Source: Halobacillus campisalis (GTDB taxonomy: Bacteria; Bacillota; Bacilli; Bacillales; Halobacillaceae). Taken from it: a stretch of DNA of 64,000 nt. Where the stretch lies: NCBI RefSeq assembly GCF_030345335.1, contig NZ_JAPVRC010000006.1, positions 124,001-188,000 on the forward strand, given 5' to 3'. Positions 36,169-46,004 of this stretch are shown here, one piece after another. Position numbers and translations under genes: made by a program. Every line of letters starts with the position of its first letter. Position 1 is the first letter of the stretch. Below the pieces are notes generated by a model. That model saw only the letters and a program-made list of their open reading frames with translations, ran no database searches and was not told the origin of the DNA.

Positions 36169-37699
36169 TGTGTTTGATACCACCCTTAGAGATGGCGAAC
36201 AGTCAGCTGGCGTAAACTTGAATCGTCTTGAAAAAATTGAGATTGCTAAACAATTAGAGCGTTTTGGTGTGGATATTATGGAAGCAGGTTTTCCTGCTTC
36301 CTCCCAAGAAGATTTCAATGCAGTAAAAGAAATCGCAGATACGGTCCGTAACTGTTCAGTGACTGGGTTGGCACGTTCGTTCAAGAGCGATATCGACTCA
36401 GCTTGGGAAGCTCTAAAAGGAGGAGCAGAGCCAAGAATTCACATCTTTTTGGCTACTTCTCCTATCCACATGACCCACAAGCTGAAAAAAACCCCCGAAG
36501 AAGTTGTTGAAACGGCAGTGGAATCCGTAGCTTATGCTAAGCAGAAGTTCCCACACGTACAGTGGTCAGCCGAGGACGCGACTCGTTCTGATTACGACTT
36601 CCTCGTTCATATTATTGAAAAAGTAATTGAAGCAGGTGCAGACGTTATCAATCTTCCTGATACGGTAGGTTACACGACCCCTGATGAATATGCGAAACTT
36701 TTCAAATATGTACGAGAAAACGTCCGTAATTCAGAAGGTGTCATACTTTCAGCTCACTGTCACGATGACCTCGGGATGGCGGTAAGTAACTCACTTTCAG
36801 CAATTGAAGCAGGTGCCGGCCAGATTGAAGGTACTATTAACGGCATCGGTGAACGTGCTGGTAATGCAGCATTGGAAGAAATTTCAGTCGCTCTGGAAAT
36901 TCGTAAAGATCGATATGATTTCCAAACAGGTTTGGTGCTTAAAGAAATCAAGCGTACAAGTGATCTTGTGAGCAAGCTTACAGGTATGCAGGTGCCAGGA
37001 AACAAGGCGGTAGTAGGACGAAACGCCTTTGCCCATGAATCAGGAATTCACCAGGACGGTGTTCTTAAAGAGGCTACCACGTATGAAATCATCACACCGA
37101 ATATGGTAGGAATCGAATCTAATAATCTCGTGCTTGGCAAACATTCAGGTCGGCACGCTTTCAAGCAAAAAGCGGAATCATTCGGGTTCGAATTATCGGA
37201 AGCTAAATTAAAAGAGGCCTTCAGTTCTTTTAAAGACTTAACCGGTAAGAAGAAGGAAGTAACGGATGAAGATTTGTTCGCTATTCTTACAGATAAACAA
37301 ACAGAGAATGAAGATGTTCCTAAATATGAACTAAAAGCTTTTCAAGTGCAATATGGAAGTGTCAATCGTCCCACAGCTACTATCTTGCTGACTCGTCCTG
37401 ATGGAAAAGAAGCAGAAAAAGCTGGAACGGGCGAAGGAAGTGTAGAGGCGATCTACAATACGTTAGATGATTTGCTGGATGAAGAAGTCCATTTACAAGA
37501 TTATCAATTGAGTTCAATTGGAAAAGGCAGAGATGCTTTAGCTGAGGTATACGTCCAATTAACTGTTAATGGTAAAAAAGCATCAGGACGCGGATCTGCT
37601 CAAGACGTCCTTGAAGCTTCAGCTCACGCATTCTTAAACGCAGTCAACCGAACACTCCATTCAAGTCAAACGAATCATGTGAAAGAAGTCCAACTATAG
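36155..37699 (+). CDS. leuA: 2-isopropylmalate synthase LeuA
   Basis: The 514-residue enzyme adds acetyl-CoA to 2-ketoisovalerate, the first committed step of leucine synthesis. The TIM barrel has [38 protein letters not shown], and [12 protein letters not shown]; the C-terminal LeuA dimer domain that binds leucine is complete (to about residue 505). ATG 36155 lies within ilvC, 10 or so bases after AAGGATGTGG. Confidence 0.96.
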   Translation: MARVNVFDTTLRDGEQSAGVNLNRLEKIEIAKQLERFGVDIMEAGFPASSQEDFNAVKEIADTVRNCSVTGLARSFKSDIDSAWEALKGGAEPRIHIFLATSPIHMTHKLKKTPEEVVETAVESVAYAKQKFPHVQWSAEDATRSDYDFLVHIIEKVIEAGADVINLPDTVGYTTPDEYAKLFKYVRENVRNSEGVILSAHCHDDLGMAVSNSLSAIEAGAGQIEGTINGIGERAGNAALEEISVALEIRKDRYDFQTGLVLKEIKRTSDLVSKLTGMQVPGNKAVVGRNAFAHESGIHQDGVLKEATTYEIITPNMVGIESNNLVLGKHSGRHAFKQKAESFGFELSEAKLKEAFSSFKDLTGKKKEVTDEDLFAILTDKQTENEDVPKYELKAFQVQYGSVNRPTATILLTRPDGKEAEKAGTGEGSVEAIYNTLDDLLDEEVHLQDYQLSSIGKGRDALAEVYVQLTVNGKKASGRGSAQDVLEASAHAFLNAVNRTLHSSQTNHVKEVQL

Positions 37700-37711
37700 G
37701 AGGGGAAAGGT

Positions 37712-38818
37712 ATGGAAAAGCATATCGTAATATTGCCTGGTGATGGCATCGGTCCAGAAGTAACTAATGCAGCTAAAGGTGTTCTAGAGACCGTAGCTGC
37801 AAAATTCGGTCATAATTTTACATTTGAAACACATGAAATTGGCGGGTCAGCCATTGATAACCAAGGCACCCCTCTTCCGGAAGATACAGTTGCAGCTTGC
37901 AGAAAAGCAGACGGCATCTTGCTCGGTGCTGTAGGCGGACCGAAATGGGATGATCTCCCTGGACACATGCGACCAGAGAAAGGTTTGCTTGGAATCCGTA
38001 AACAGCTTGGTTTATTCGCTAACCTTCGTCCTGTAAAAGGATTTGATTCTTTGCTTCATGCTTCACCTCTAAAACCGGAAGTTGTAGGCGGTAGTGATTT
38101 GCTTATTGTAAGAGAGTTAACGGGCGGACTCTATTTCGGGGAACCTAGTGAACGACGAAACAACGGCCAGGATGTCGTGGATACACTAGCCTATTCTCGT
38201 AGTGAAATCGAGCGAATCGTTGATCAATCATTCAAAAGCGCCAAAGTTCGCAGAAACAAACTCACATCTGTAGATAAGGCGAATGTGCTGGAGTCCAGCA
38301 GAATGTGGAGAGAAGTTGTTGAAGAAAAGAAACAAGAGCATCCTGATGTTGAAGTTGAACATATGCTGGTGGATGCTGCAGCAATGAAACTCGTCACGAA
38401 TCCGGCATACTTTGATGTGATTGTTACTGAAAACATGTTCGGTGATATTTTAAGTGATGAAGCTTCCGTTTTGACAGGTTCGCTTGGAATGCTTCCTTCA
38501 GCAAGTATCCGACAGGATGGATTAGGTTTATATGAGCCGGTCCATGGATCCGCGCCGGATATCGCTGGGCAAGATAAAGCCAATCCTTTGGCAACCATCT
38601 TGTCCGCTGCCATGATGCTGCGTCATTCATTTAATATGAGTGTAGAAGCAGATGAAATCGAATCTGCCGTACAGTCTGTATTAAATGACAAGTATCATAC
38701 GGCGGATCTGAAGGTGAAAGATGGAACGCAAGTTAGCGGAAGCGAATTAGCTAAAAAAGTCTCTGAACAGATGACTTCAAACGATACGACAGATGACATC
38801 ATGAGGTGTTACGCATAG
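37712..38818 (+). CDS. leuB: 3-isopropylmalate dehydrogenase LeuB
   Basis: The 368-residue NAD-dependent decarboxylating dehydrogenase has [64 protein letters not shown], and [25 protein letters not shown] in parts, plus [33 protein letters not shown] precedes the ATG. The last ten residues are less conserved. Confidence 0.96.
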   Translation: MEKHIVILPGDGIGPEVTNAAKGVLETVAAKFGHNFTFETHEIGGSAIDNQGTPLPEDTVAACRKADGILLGAVGGPKWDDLPGHMRPEKGLLGIRKQLGLFANLRPVKGFDSLLHASPLKPEVVGGSDLLIVRELTGGLYFGEPSERRNNGQDVVDTLAYSRSEIERIVDQSFKSAKVRRNKLTSVDKANVLESSRMWREVVEEKKQEHPDVEVEHMLVDAAAMKLVTNPAYFDVIVTENMFGDILSDEASVLTGSLGMLPSASIRQDGLGLYEPVHGSAPDIAGQDKANPLATILSAAMMLRHSFNMSVEADEIESAVQSVLNDKYHTADLKVKDGTQVSGSELAKKVSEQMTSNDTTDDIMRCYA

Positions 38819-38836
38819 AGAAAGGAGAGGCCGAAA

Positions 38837-40255
38837 ATGGGGCGACCTAAAACGATTGTAGAAAAAATATGGGATCAGCATGTCATTCATAAAGAAGAAG
38901 GTAAACCAGAGCTGATTTATATTGATTTGCATTTGGTCCACGAAGTTACTTCTCCTCAGGCCTTCGAAGGCCTGAGAATGAAAAAGCGAAAGGTACGTCG
39001 TCCAGACCGTACGTTCGCGACAATGGATCATAATGTTCCCACCCGTCATCGTCATATCATTAAAGATCAAATCTCAAAGAAACAAATGGACACATTAGAA
39101 CAAAATTGTGAAGAGTTCGGGATTCCTCTTGCCGATATAAATCACCCTGATCAAGGAATAGTGCATATTATCGGGCCGCAGCTCGGTTTGACCCAGCCTG
39201 GTAAAACAATTGTATGCGGAGATAGTCATACGTCTACTCATGGTGCATTCGGTGCCTTGGCTTTTGGGATAGGAACGAGTGAAGTAGAGCATGTACTTGC
39301 GACTCAATCTCTATGGCAGGCGACTCCAAAGACGCTGCAAGTTAAAGTAGACGGAGAGCTTGGTACTGGTGTGACTGCAAAAGACTTGATATTGGCGATC
39401 ATTGCTAAATTCGGTGTACGGTTTGGGACCGGTTATGTTGTGGAATATACTGGAGAGGCCATTCGCAAACTTTCGATGGAAGAACGGATGACAATCTGCA
39501 ACATGTCAATTGAAGCAGGTGCCCGAGCTGGTCTGATCAGCCCGGATGATACAACTGTTGAATATTTGCGCGGAAAACGTCATGCACCGAAAGATGAAGA
39601 ATTTGAAGCTGCGGCTGAAGAGTGGAAATCATTGGCTACGGATCCTGGAGCTGAATACGACGCTCACGTAGAAATCAATGCTTCTAAAGTGGAACCCCAG
39701 GTTACATGGGGAACGAATCCATCTCAATGTGTTCCAGTAGGAGCTAAAACGCCTGATCCATCGGTACTGGATGATGCTCAGGAACAAGACAGCATCCAGA
39801 GAGCGCTTGATTATATGGGACTGGAAGCGAATCAGGAGATACAATCCATCCCTATTGAACACGTTTTTATAGGGTCTTGCACGAACTCACGTATCAGTGA
39901 TTTGAGAAAAGCAGCTGAAATTGTAAAAGGCGGTAAAGTCCACAAGGATGTTACAGCAATCGTAGTTCCTGGATCACACTCTGTAAAACAACAAGCAGAA
40001 GCAGAAGGTTTGGATACAATCTTTCTAACCGCTGGATTCGAGTGGCGCGACGCAGGCTGCAGCATGTGTCTGGCTATGAATGATGATATAGTTCCTCCAG
40101 GAGAACGCTGTGCATCCACATCAAATCGTAACTTCGAAGGGCGCCAGGGAAATGGAGCAAGGACACACCTGGTCAGCCCTGAAATGGCTGCTGCTGCAGC
40201 GATTGAAGGAACTTTTGTAGACGTCAGAAAATTTGGCGCGACAGTAGGAGGGTAA
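38837..40255 (+). CDS. leuC: 3-isopropylmalate dehydratase large subunit LeuC
   Basis: The 472-residue subunit carries the [4Fe-4S] cluster of the leucine isomerase: [29 protein letters not shown] in parts, [13 protein letters not shown] with the first cysteine, and [10 protein letters not shown] with the other two. It works with LeuD encoded 3 bases downstream. AAAGGAGAGG precedes the ATG. Confidence 0.97.
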   Translation: MGRPKTIVEKIWDQHVIHKEEGKPELIYIDLHLVHEVTSPQAFEGLRMKKRKVRRPDRTFATMDHNVPTRHRHIIKDQISKKQMDTLEQNCEEFGIPLADINHPDQGIVHIIGPQLGLTQPGKTIVCGDSHTSTHGAFGALAFGIGTSEVEHVLATQSLWQATPKTLQVKVDGELGTGVTAKDLILAIIAKFGVRFGTGYVVEYTGEAIRKLSMEERMTICNMSIEAGARAGLISPDDTTVEYLRGKRHAPKDEEFEAAAEEWKSLATDPGAEYDAHVEINASKVEPQVTWGTNPSQCVPVGAKTPDPSVLDDAQEQDSIQRALDYMGLEANQEIQSIPIEHVFIGSCTNSRISDLRKAAEIVKGGKVHKDVTAIVVPGSHSVKQQAEAEGLDTIFLTAGFEWRDAGCSMCLAMNDDIVPPGERCASTSNRNFEGRQGNGARTHLVSPEMAAAAAIEGTFVDVRKFGATVGG

Positions 40256-40258
40256 TTT

Positions 40259-40846
40259 ATGGAGCCTATTAAACAACACGAAGGGTTAATTTACCCGCTT
40301 GATCGTTCAAATGTCGATACCGACCAAATTATCCCAAAACAGTTCCTGAAACGGATAGAACGTCAAGGGTTTGGGCAATTTCTTTTTTACAATTGGAGAT
40401 TTAACGACGATGGGTCTCTACGTGAAGATTTCTCCCTGAATGATCCGATGTATAAAGAAGCAACGGTTCTAGTGGGTGGTGAGAACTTTGGCTGCGGCTC
40501 ATCACGTGAGCATGCCCCCTGGGCCATACAGGATTATGGCTTCAAGGTTGTAATCGCCACAAGTTTTGCGGATATCTTTTATAATAATTGCTTTAAAAAT
40601 GGTATTTTACCGATAGTCCTGCCTCGTCATGAAGTGAATGACCTTCTAAACCAGGCAAAAGAAGAAAAAGTAATGATTGGCGTAGATCTCGTCAATCAAC
40701 TTGTTAAAAGTGATCATGGTTTAGTATCAGCATTTGATATTCAACCTTATCATAAAGATATGTTGTTAAATGGCTGGGATGAAATATCTGTGACGTTGAA
40801 TTATGCTGAAGCCATTGATCAATATGAAACAGAAAAAGCCAAATAA
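40259..40846 (+). CDS. leuD: 3-isopropylmalate dehydratase small subunit LeuD
   Basis: The 195-residue swivel subunit shows RSNVDTDQIIPKQFLKRI, GGENFGCGSSREHAPWAI and FADIFYNNCFKNGILPI. AGGAGGGTAATTT precedes the ATG. Only three bases separate it from leuC. The downstream ilvA frame begins inside it. Confidence 0.96.
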   Translation: MEPIKQHEGLIYPLDRSNVDTDQIIPKQFLKRIERQGFGQFLFYNWRFNDDGSLREDFSLNDPMYKEATVLVGGENFGCGSSREHAPWAIQDYGFKVVIATSFADIFYNNCFKNGILPIVLPRHEVNDLLNQAKEEKVMIGVDLVNQLVKSDHGLVSAFDIQPYHKDMLLNGWDEISVTLNYAEAIDQYETEKAK

Positions 40847-41855
40847 AAAAACAAGGAGTGAAGACGTTGGGGATTTCTTAACGCTAGCTAAAGTCTTTGA
40901 AGCCAAAGAACAATTAAACGATGTGGTGCATCAAACACCGTTTAAAACCTCTGAAACATTCAATCAGTGCACGGGACAGCAAGTGTACTTGAAGATGGAG
41001 AACCAGCAGAAGACAGGTGCATTTAAAGTGAGAGGAGCTTCTTTCAAAGTCTCCCAGCTGACTGAAGAAGAAGCGGCATGTGGTGTAATTGCTGCCTCTG
41101 CAGGAAATCACGCACAAGGAGTAGCCTTAGCTGCTTCTAAACGCGGAATTCCTGCACAAATCTTTATGCCGGAGGCGACTCCTCAAGCTAAAGTGCAAGC
41201 AACTCAAGCTTATGGAGCGAAAACTGTCCTTACAGGTGAATCTTTCCAGGAAGCCTATGCAGCAGCCATGGAAGAGCAAAAGCGCTGTGGAGCCACTTTT
41301 ATCCATCCTTTTGATGACGTGGACGTGATGGCTGGCCAAGCTACTGTAGCTGTTGAAATGCTTCAGGAACAGCCCGATTTAGATACGATTGTTGTGCCTA
41401 TCGGTGGAGGGGGATTAATTGCCGGTATCGCTTATGCGGCGAAGCAGTTGAAGCCTGACATTAAAGTAGTAGGTGTTCAATCGGAAAGGGCACCATCTAC
41501 GTTCAACTCTTATTATAAGTGTGGACCAAAAAAATTGAACTCTGTTTCAACGATTGCTGATGGTATAGCTGTTAAGCAGCATGGAACAAAAACGTTCCAT
41601 TATATCCGTAAGTATGTGGATGCTATCGTCACAGTCGACGAACAGCAAATTGCTGATTCCATTATGAAACTTCTTGAGAGAGAGAAGACACTTGTTGAGG
41701 GCGCAGGAGCAACTGCTCTTGCAGCAGTTTTAGCTCAAAAGCCTGCTTTGGCTGGTAAGAAGTGCGGTGTTGTTGTAAGTGGCGGAAACATGGATGTTTC
41801 CAGATTACCACACGTTCAACAGCTAGCTACTACAAAGAGAATGGTCATGGTTTAA
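40824..41855 (+). CDS. ilvA: Threonine deaminase without regulatory domain, IlvA
   Basis: The PLP enzyme makes 2-oxobutyrate for isoleucine. It has KMENQQKTGAFKVRGA with the PLP lysine, SAGNHAQGVALAA, and PIGGGGLIAGIAYAAK. It ends at SGGNMDVSRLPHVQQLATTKRMVMV, about 343 residues, so the C-terminal ACT-like region of usual biosynthetic IlvA (about 420 residues) is missing. The start is unclear: an ideal AAGGAGTG (40853-40860) is followed by TTG 40867 in the wrong frame. One more G in GGGG 40869-40872 would bring that TTG in frame. ATG 40824, inside leuD, is used here. Confidence 0.85.
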   Translation: MKQKKPNKKTRSEDVGDFLTLAKVFEAKEQLNDVVHQTPFKTSETFNQCTGQQVYLKMENQQKTGAFKVRGASFKVSQLTEEEAACGVIAASAGNHAQGVALAASKRGIPAQIFMPEATPQAKVQATQAYGAKTVLTGESFQEAYAAAMEEQKRCGATFIHPFDDVDVMAGQATVAVEMLQEQPDLDTIVVPIGGGGLIAGIAYAAKQLKPDIKVVGVQSERAPSTFNSYYKCGPKKLNSVSTIADGIAVKQHGTKTFHYIRKYVDAIVTVDEQQIADSIMKLLEREKTLVEGAGATALAAVLAQKPALAGKKCGVVVSGGNMDVSRLPHVQQLATTKRMVMV

Positions 41856-41872
41856 GAAAGATGAGGATGAAG

Positions 41873-41903
41873 GCGCCGGTCAAATGGGATCGGCGTTTTT
41901 TTT
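41873..41903 (+). terminator. Terminator of the ilv-leu operon
   Basis: CGCCG and CGGCG stem with a 12-base loop and eight T, 18 bases after ilvA. Confidence 0.88.
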
Positions 41904-41907
41904 GTGA

Positions 41908-42620
41908 GGCTATGTTAAAGGTGGTTGTTGAAGTTCATAAGAGAGTAATTCAACAATAAAGAAGGATTGTAGAATACTCAAATTCAAGATAACCGTGGTT
42001 CGTTGCCGAATTAAGAGTCAGGGATGGTAGGGAAACTACTCGCTTTCCTTCTCCCACCTCTCACACCAAACAAATCTAAGGCTTGAATTAGAGTCGGTTT
42101 TAGTTTTCGGATATTTCTTGATTTGCCTAGAAACTTTTTTTCACTAAAACGCTGTAATTTTTCGTGAAGCCATTCATAAAATGTTTCCGTTATTCTTACA
42201 AACGCAAGAAGGTCCGGGAAATTGCGAGACTCCTTTTGTAAAAGCGGAAGCGCTTCGTTCAGCGGTGTATGGACTGGACTGAGCTGGCGGAGATAAAGGA
42301 AACACGAAGAACAGAGTGATTCGATGTTGACTTATTGTACAGAAGTGAAGGAAGTCTCAGTAGCCGCTAAGCGCTGGAGCTGAATAGTCTCCCATAATAT
42401 TTATGAACTCGTTTACGGCTCTAGACTAATTTACGTCTAAGAGATGGGATGACAGTACATGGTGAGATCCCGGAGGGCGTTAGCCCGAGGAAGCTCACCG
42501 TACGCCCATGGAAAGTGAGTGATTTCCCGGACCTTCTATCTCTATTCTAAGTAATGGAAACTCCCTGAATGTATCGAAACTAAGTCTTGAAGAATACGGA
42601 GCTTATATATGAAAACATAA
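41908..42620. repeat. Composite MITE-like repeat region, locus E (about 710 bp)
   Basis: It starts with GGCTATGTTAAAGGTGGTTG directly after the ilv-leu terminator. It contains GAGTCAGGGATGGTAGGG, a CGCTTTCCTTCTCCCACC block like that in locus D, copy 3 of the 160-bp repeat, and GGCGTTAGCCCGAGGAAGCT...CGTACGCCCATGGAAAG as in locus A. The right end (ACGGAGCTTATATATGAAAA) is diverged. No gene is seen here. Confidence 0.7.
42224..42382 (+). repeat. 160-bp nested repeat, copy 3
   Basis: It has the opposite orientation to copies 1 and 2. AGCGCTT (42249-42255), a 5-base bulge and AGCGG (42261-42265) pair exactly with CCGCT (42364-42368) and AAGCGCT (42369-42375), enclosing 98 bases. Confidence 0.8.
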
Positions 42621-42660
42621 GAATCAACTTTCGAACTTCTCCCCCAAACAAACATTTTTA

Positions 42661-42712
42661 TTGACATGATATAAAGGTTTCGATATCATTTTGATAATGA
42701 TAATCCTTATCA
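42661..42712 (+). promoter_or_regulatory. Fur-controlled promoter of the siderophore uptake genes
   Basis: TTGACA (42661-42666), 17 bases and TATCAT (42684-42689) form the promoter. TGATAATCCTTATCA (42698-42712) matches the 7-1-7 Fur box in 13 of the 14 fixed positions and overlaps another TGATAAT at 42692. It lies over the start region, so iron-dependent repression is expected. Confidence 0.85.
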
Positions 42713-42794
42713 TTTAAAAGTTGGCTTTGATTTTGATATACATATTGTAACGATCTGGAGTTGACTTAATCTAATACAGAAGGGTAGAGAGTTG

Positions 42795-43796
42795 ATGAAA
42801 AAGCTTTTAATGTTACTTTTTATTTTATCCATAATGATTTTAGCTGCGTGCAGCGGTGATAACGAGGAAGAAACGGAAAATGAAACATCTTCAGAGAACG
42901 AAACAAGATCGGTGACAGTGGAGGACGCAACGGGTGAAAAAACAATTGAAGGCACACCAGAAAATGTTGTTGTACTAGAGTGGTCCTACGCAGAAGAACT
43001 GCAAGCTTTAGGCATGGAGCCTACCGGGGTAGCCGATCTTGATTCATATGGAGATTGGGTTGATGTGGGCATTCCTTTCAGCGATTCAGTGGAAGATGTA
43101 GGTACTAGACAGGAACCGAACCTTGAAGCCATTTCCCGTCTTGAACCGGATTTGATTATCGGAGTCGATTTCCGTCATGAGGAAATTGCTGAAGATTTAG
43201 AGGAGATTGCACCAACCCTTATGTTTGCTCCTTATTCTGAGGAGAGTGCCCAGAACCAATTCGATGCTATGCTTGAAGAGTTCAATACAGTAGCAACTGC
43301 CGTTGATAAAGAAGATGAGGCTGAGCAAGCTGTAAGTAAAATGGAGCAATCCTTTGAAGAGCAGAGAGCCCGTCTTGAAGAAGCTGGCCAGGAGGATATG
43401 AATTACGTCATCAGCCAAGCCTTTACTGCGCAAAACACTCCTACACTGCGTCTATTTACAGATAATTCTATGGTAGCTAACGTGATGGGTGAGCTTGGAA
43501 TGACAAACGACTATGAATCTGAAGAACTGGAAATTTACGGATATACTGAAACTACGGTAGAGACGTTGCAAAACTATCAAGATTCTAATTTCTTCTACAT
43601 CGTTCAAGACGAAGACAATATTTTTGATGAACAATTAGCTGGGAACCCCGTATGGGAAGAATTGGATTTTGTTAAAAACGACAGGCTGTATCAAATGCCG
43701 GGAAGTACATGGACATTTGGCGGTCCATTGTCTGCGGAAGTATTAGCTGAGCAAGTGGTCGATTCCGTATTAGAAAAAGAAGGAGAAAGTGAGTAA
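42795..43796 (+). CDS. Iron-siderophore ABC transporter binding lipoprotein
   Basis: The 333-residue protein has a lipoprotein signal peptide (lipobox LAAC, Cys19) followed by an acidic linker and a periplasmic-binding domain of the FecB/FhuD class: VVVLEWSYAEELQALGMEPTGVAD, LEPDLIIGVDFRHEE, and the C-terminal WTFGGPLSAEVLAEQVV. It captures a ferric siderophore, possibly of the dicitrate or hydroxamate type. ATG 42795 is used rather than the adjoining TTG. The upstream Fur box and downstream permease confirm the role. Confidence 0.9.
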   Translation: MKKLLMLLFILSIMILAACSGDNEEETENETSSENETRSVTVEDATGEKTIEGTPENVVVLEWSYAEELQALGMEPTGVADLDSYGDWVDVGIPFSDSVEDVGTRQEPNLEAISRLEPDLIIGVDFRHEEIAEDLEEIAPTLMFAPYSEESAQNQFDAMLEEFNTVATAVDKEDEAEQAVSKMEQSFEEQRARLEEAGQEDMNYVISQAFTAQNTPTLRLFTDNSMVANVMGELGMTNDYESEELEIYGYTETTVETLQNYQDSNFFYIVQDEDNIFDEQLAGNPVWEELDFVKNDRLYQMPGSTWTFGGPLSAEVLAEQVVDSVLEKEGESE

Positions 43797-43867
43797 GCCA
43801 CAAACACTTAGTCCTGTTCGACTAAAATCCATACCACGAACAAGTGATGACTTATACTGATAGAATC

Positions 43868-43896
43868 TGGGCAGGAGATATTATTCTTCCTGCCCA
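43868..43896 (+). other. Intercistronic hairpin between binding protein and permease
   Basis: TGGGCAGG and CCTGCCCA enclose 13 bases, with no T-tract. It probably stabilises the upstream mRNA and sets the excess of binding protein over permease. Confidence 0.6.
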
Positions 43897-43925
43897 TTAC
43901 TGCAAGTAAAAGGTAGTGATTGAAG

Positions 43926-45953
43926 ATGAATCAATTATACAAAAAAGTAGTAGTAGGAGCTCTCACCTTTGGAGGTGGGAGCATCTTATTATGCTTATTG
44001 ACTTTTATACATATTAATCAGGGCAATGTTTCTCTACCCTTATCTACGGTGGTTCAAGCTATCGTGGATCCAGCTAATCTGATTGAACACCATACCGTCC
44101 GTGTTCTTAGACTCCCTCGTGCCGTCATTGGTATTCTTGCAGGTGGAGCTCTCGCCGTTTCAGGTGTAGTTCTTCAAACGGTTACGAAAAACCCTCTGGC
44201 CTCCGCCAGCACTCTGGGGATTCATTCGGGTACATATTTTGCTGTAATCGTGACAACTATTTATATGCCATTTGCATTGGCCGCTAATGGAATTATCACG
44301 GCCTTTATCGGGGGTATTCTCACATTCGGATTTGTATATATACTTTCTGGTGGGAATGACGCTACTCCTGTTCGTATGGTATTAGCTGGTATGATCGTTA
44401 CCTTTCTGTTCTCTTCTCTCACATCTATGCTGCAGATTTTTTATGAAAACGAGACTCAAGGTCTATTTTTATGGGGATCTGGAACTTTAGTACAGAACGA
44501 TTGGAACGGCGTCCAATTTTCCTTGCCTTTTGTGGCAGCTGCTTTTCTGTTATTGCTTTTCTATGCACCAAAGTTGGATACTTTAGCGTTAGGTGATGAC
44601 GTAGCTACAGCTCTTGGTCAAAATATACGTTCTGTAAAGTTCGTTTCCATTTTAGCAGCTGTGCTCCTTACTTCGGTAACTGTAAGTGTTGTTGGGCCTA
44701 TCGGTTTTGTAGGACTTGTGGCGCCTCATTTGATTAAATTAATAGGATACCGTACGCATCTTCCATTAATGATCGGATCTTTCCTCTGGGGAGCTAATGT
44801 GCTGTTATTAGCAGATGTTGCAGCGAGAATCATCGACCCATCCTTTTCTGAGCTGCCGGTCGGTGCAATTACTGCTCTCGTTGGTTCCCCATGGCTGATC
44901 TGGTTGGTCCTCAGGATGAAGCAGGCTTCAAATACAAAAGAGACGGGATCAATTCTCGCAGGTAAAGTCGCAGTCAATCTGCCATTGAAGAAAATCATTC
45001 CCATTCTGTCTGTGATAATTCTTGCTGCGGTCGTTATAAGCATGTCTTCAGGGAACTACGGTTTTGAACCTCTTGTGGCGTATAATGCATTGTTCGGTGG
45101 AACGAATGAATTTATGAAGAATTTCATAATAGATTCCAGGTTACCCCGCTCGCTAGTAGCTCTATTAAGTGGTGCAGTCCTTGCCGTAAGCGGGCTCATT
45201 TTTCAAGGAGTCTTAAGAAACCCTTTGGCAGACCCGTCAGTCATTGGAATAACATCTGGCGCCGGGGTTGGCGCACTTGCAACGATGTACTTTTTCAGTG
45301 TTTCGGCTTTTTGGGTTCCTATTGGGGCGATGACAGGGGCTTTTGTATTTTTCTTGATAGTAATGGCTCTAGGTGCTAAAGCTGAATTTCATCCTACGAC
45401 TTTAGCTTTGTTAGGTATAGGGATTTCAGCCTTTGGTTCAGCCTTTATACAAATCATGGTCGTACAATCGGAATTAGGAGTAGCCTCAGCGTTAACTTGG
45501 TTGTCAGGGACAACGTATGCTAGAGGGTGGAGTGAAATATTGCAGTTTCTGCTTTGGCCGATTTTGATATTTATTCCACTATTAGCTTTTTATATTAAAA
45601 ACTTAGATGTCCTTTCATTAGGGGATGAAGCTGCTAAAGGACTCGGGCTTCATGTAGTTTCTGTGCGTTTTCAATTGGCTTTATTAGCAACTTTACTTGC
45701 GGCATGCAGTGTAGCTGCTGTAGGTTCAATTGGATTTGTTGGGCTGATCGCACCACACTTTTCAAGATTACTTGTCGGCAGTGCGAATCAGAAGCTGCTT
45801 CCCGTGACGATGCTCATTGGAGGATTCCTTCTCGTTGTGGCTGATTTGTTCAGCCGCACACTTCTTGCACCTAATGAGATCCCCTCGGGGATTTTGGTAG
45901 CTTTAATAGGAGCTCCTTATTTCTTATGGCTCATGAAGCGACGTTCTGTATAA
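43926..45953 (+). CDS. Fused double FecCD-type siderophore permease (FhuB-like)
   Basis: The 675-residue protein is two FecCD permease domains in one chain. Domain 1 (residues 1-340) has LRLPRAVIGILAGGALAVSG and GPIGFVGLVAPHLIKL; domain 2 (from about 350) repeats these as RLPRSLVALLSGAVLAVSG and GSIGFVGLIAPHFSRLLVG. About 20 membrane helices result. The layout is that of E. coli FhuB. No ATPase gene follows, so it must share one encoded elsewhere. ATG 43926 lies 7 bases after AAAGGTAGTG. Confidence 0.9.
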   Translation: MNQLYKKVVVGALTFGGGSILLCLLTFIHINQGNVSLPLSTVVQAIVDPANLIEHHTVRVLRLPRAVIGILAGGALAVSGVVLQTVTKNPLASASTLGIHSGTYFAVIVTTIYMPFALAANGIITAFIGGILTFGFVYILSGGNDATPVRMVLAGMIVTFLFSSLTSMLQIFYENETQGLFLWGSGTLVQNDWNGVQFSLPFVAAAFLLLLFYAPKLDTLALGDDVATALGQNIRSVKFVSILAAVLLTSVTVSVVGPIGFVGLVAPHLIKLIGYRTHLPLMIGSFLWGANVLLLADVAARIIDPSFSELPVGAITALVGSPWLIWLVLRMKQASNTKETGSILAGKVAVNLPLKKIIPILSVIILAAVVISMSSGNYGFEPLVAYNALFGGTNEFMKNFIIDSRLPRSLVALLSGAVLAVSGLIFQGVLRNPLADPSVIGITSGAGVGALATMYFFSVSAFWVPIGAMTGAFVFFLIVMALGAKAEFHPTTLALLGIGISAFGSAFIQIMVVQSELGVASALTWLSGTTYARGWSEILQFLLWPILIFIPLLAFYIKNLDVLSLGDEAAKGLGLHVVSVRFQLALLATLLAACSVAAVGSIGFVGLIAPHFSRLLVGSANQKLLPVTMLIGGFLLVVADLFSRTLLAPNEIPSGILVALIGAPYFLWLMKRRSV

Positions 45954-46004
45954 TGCGGTAAAATATGCTATGATAATGATAAAAAAGGTAGAGGGAGTAT
46001 AAGA

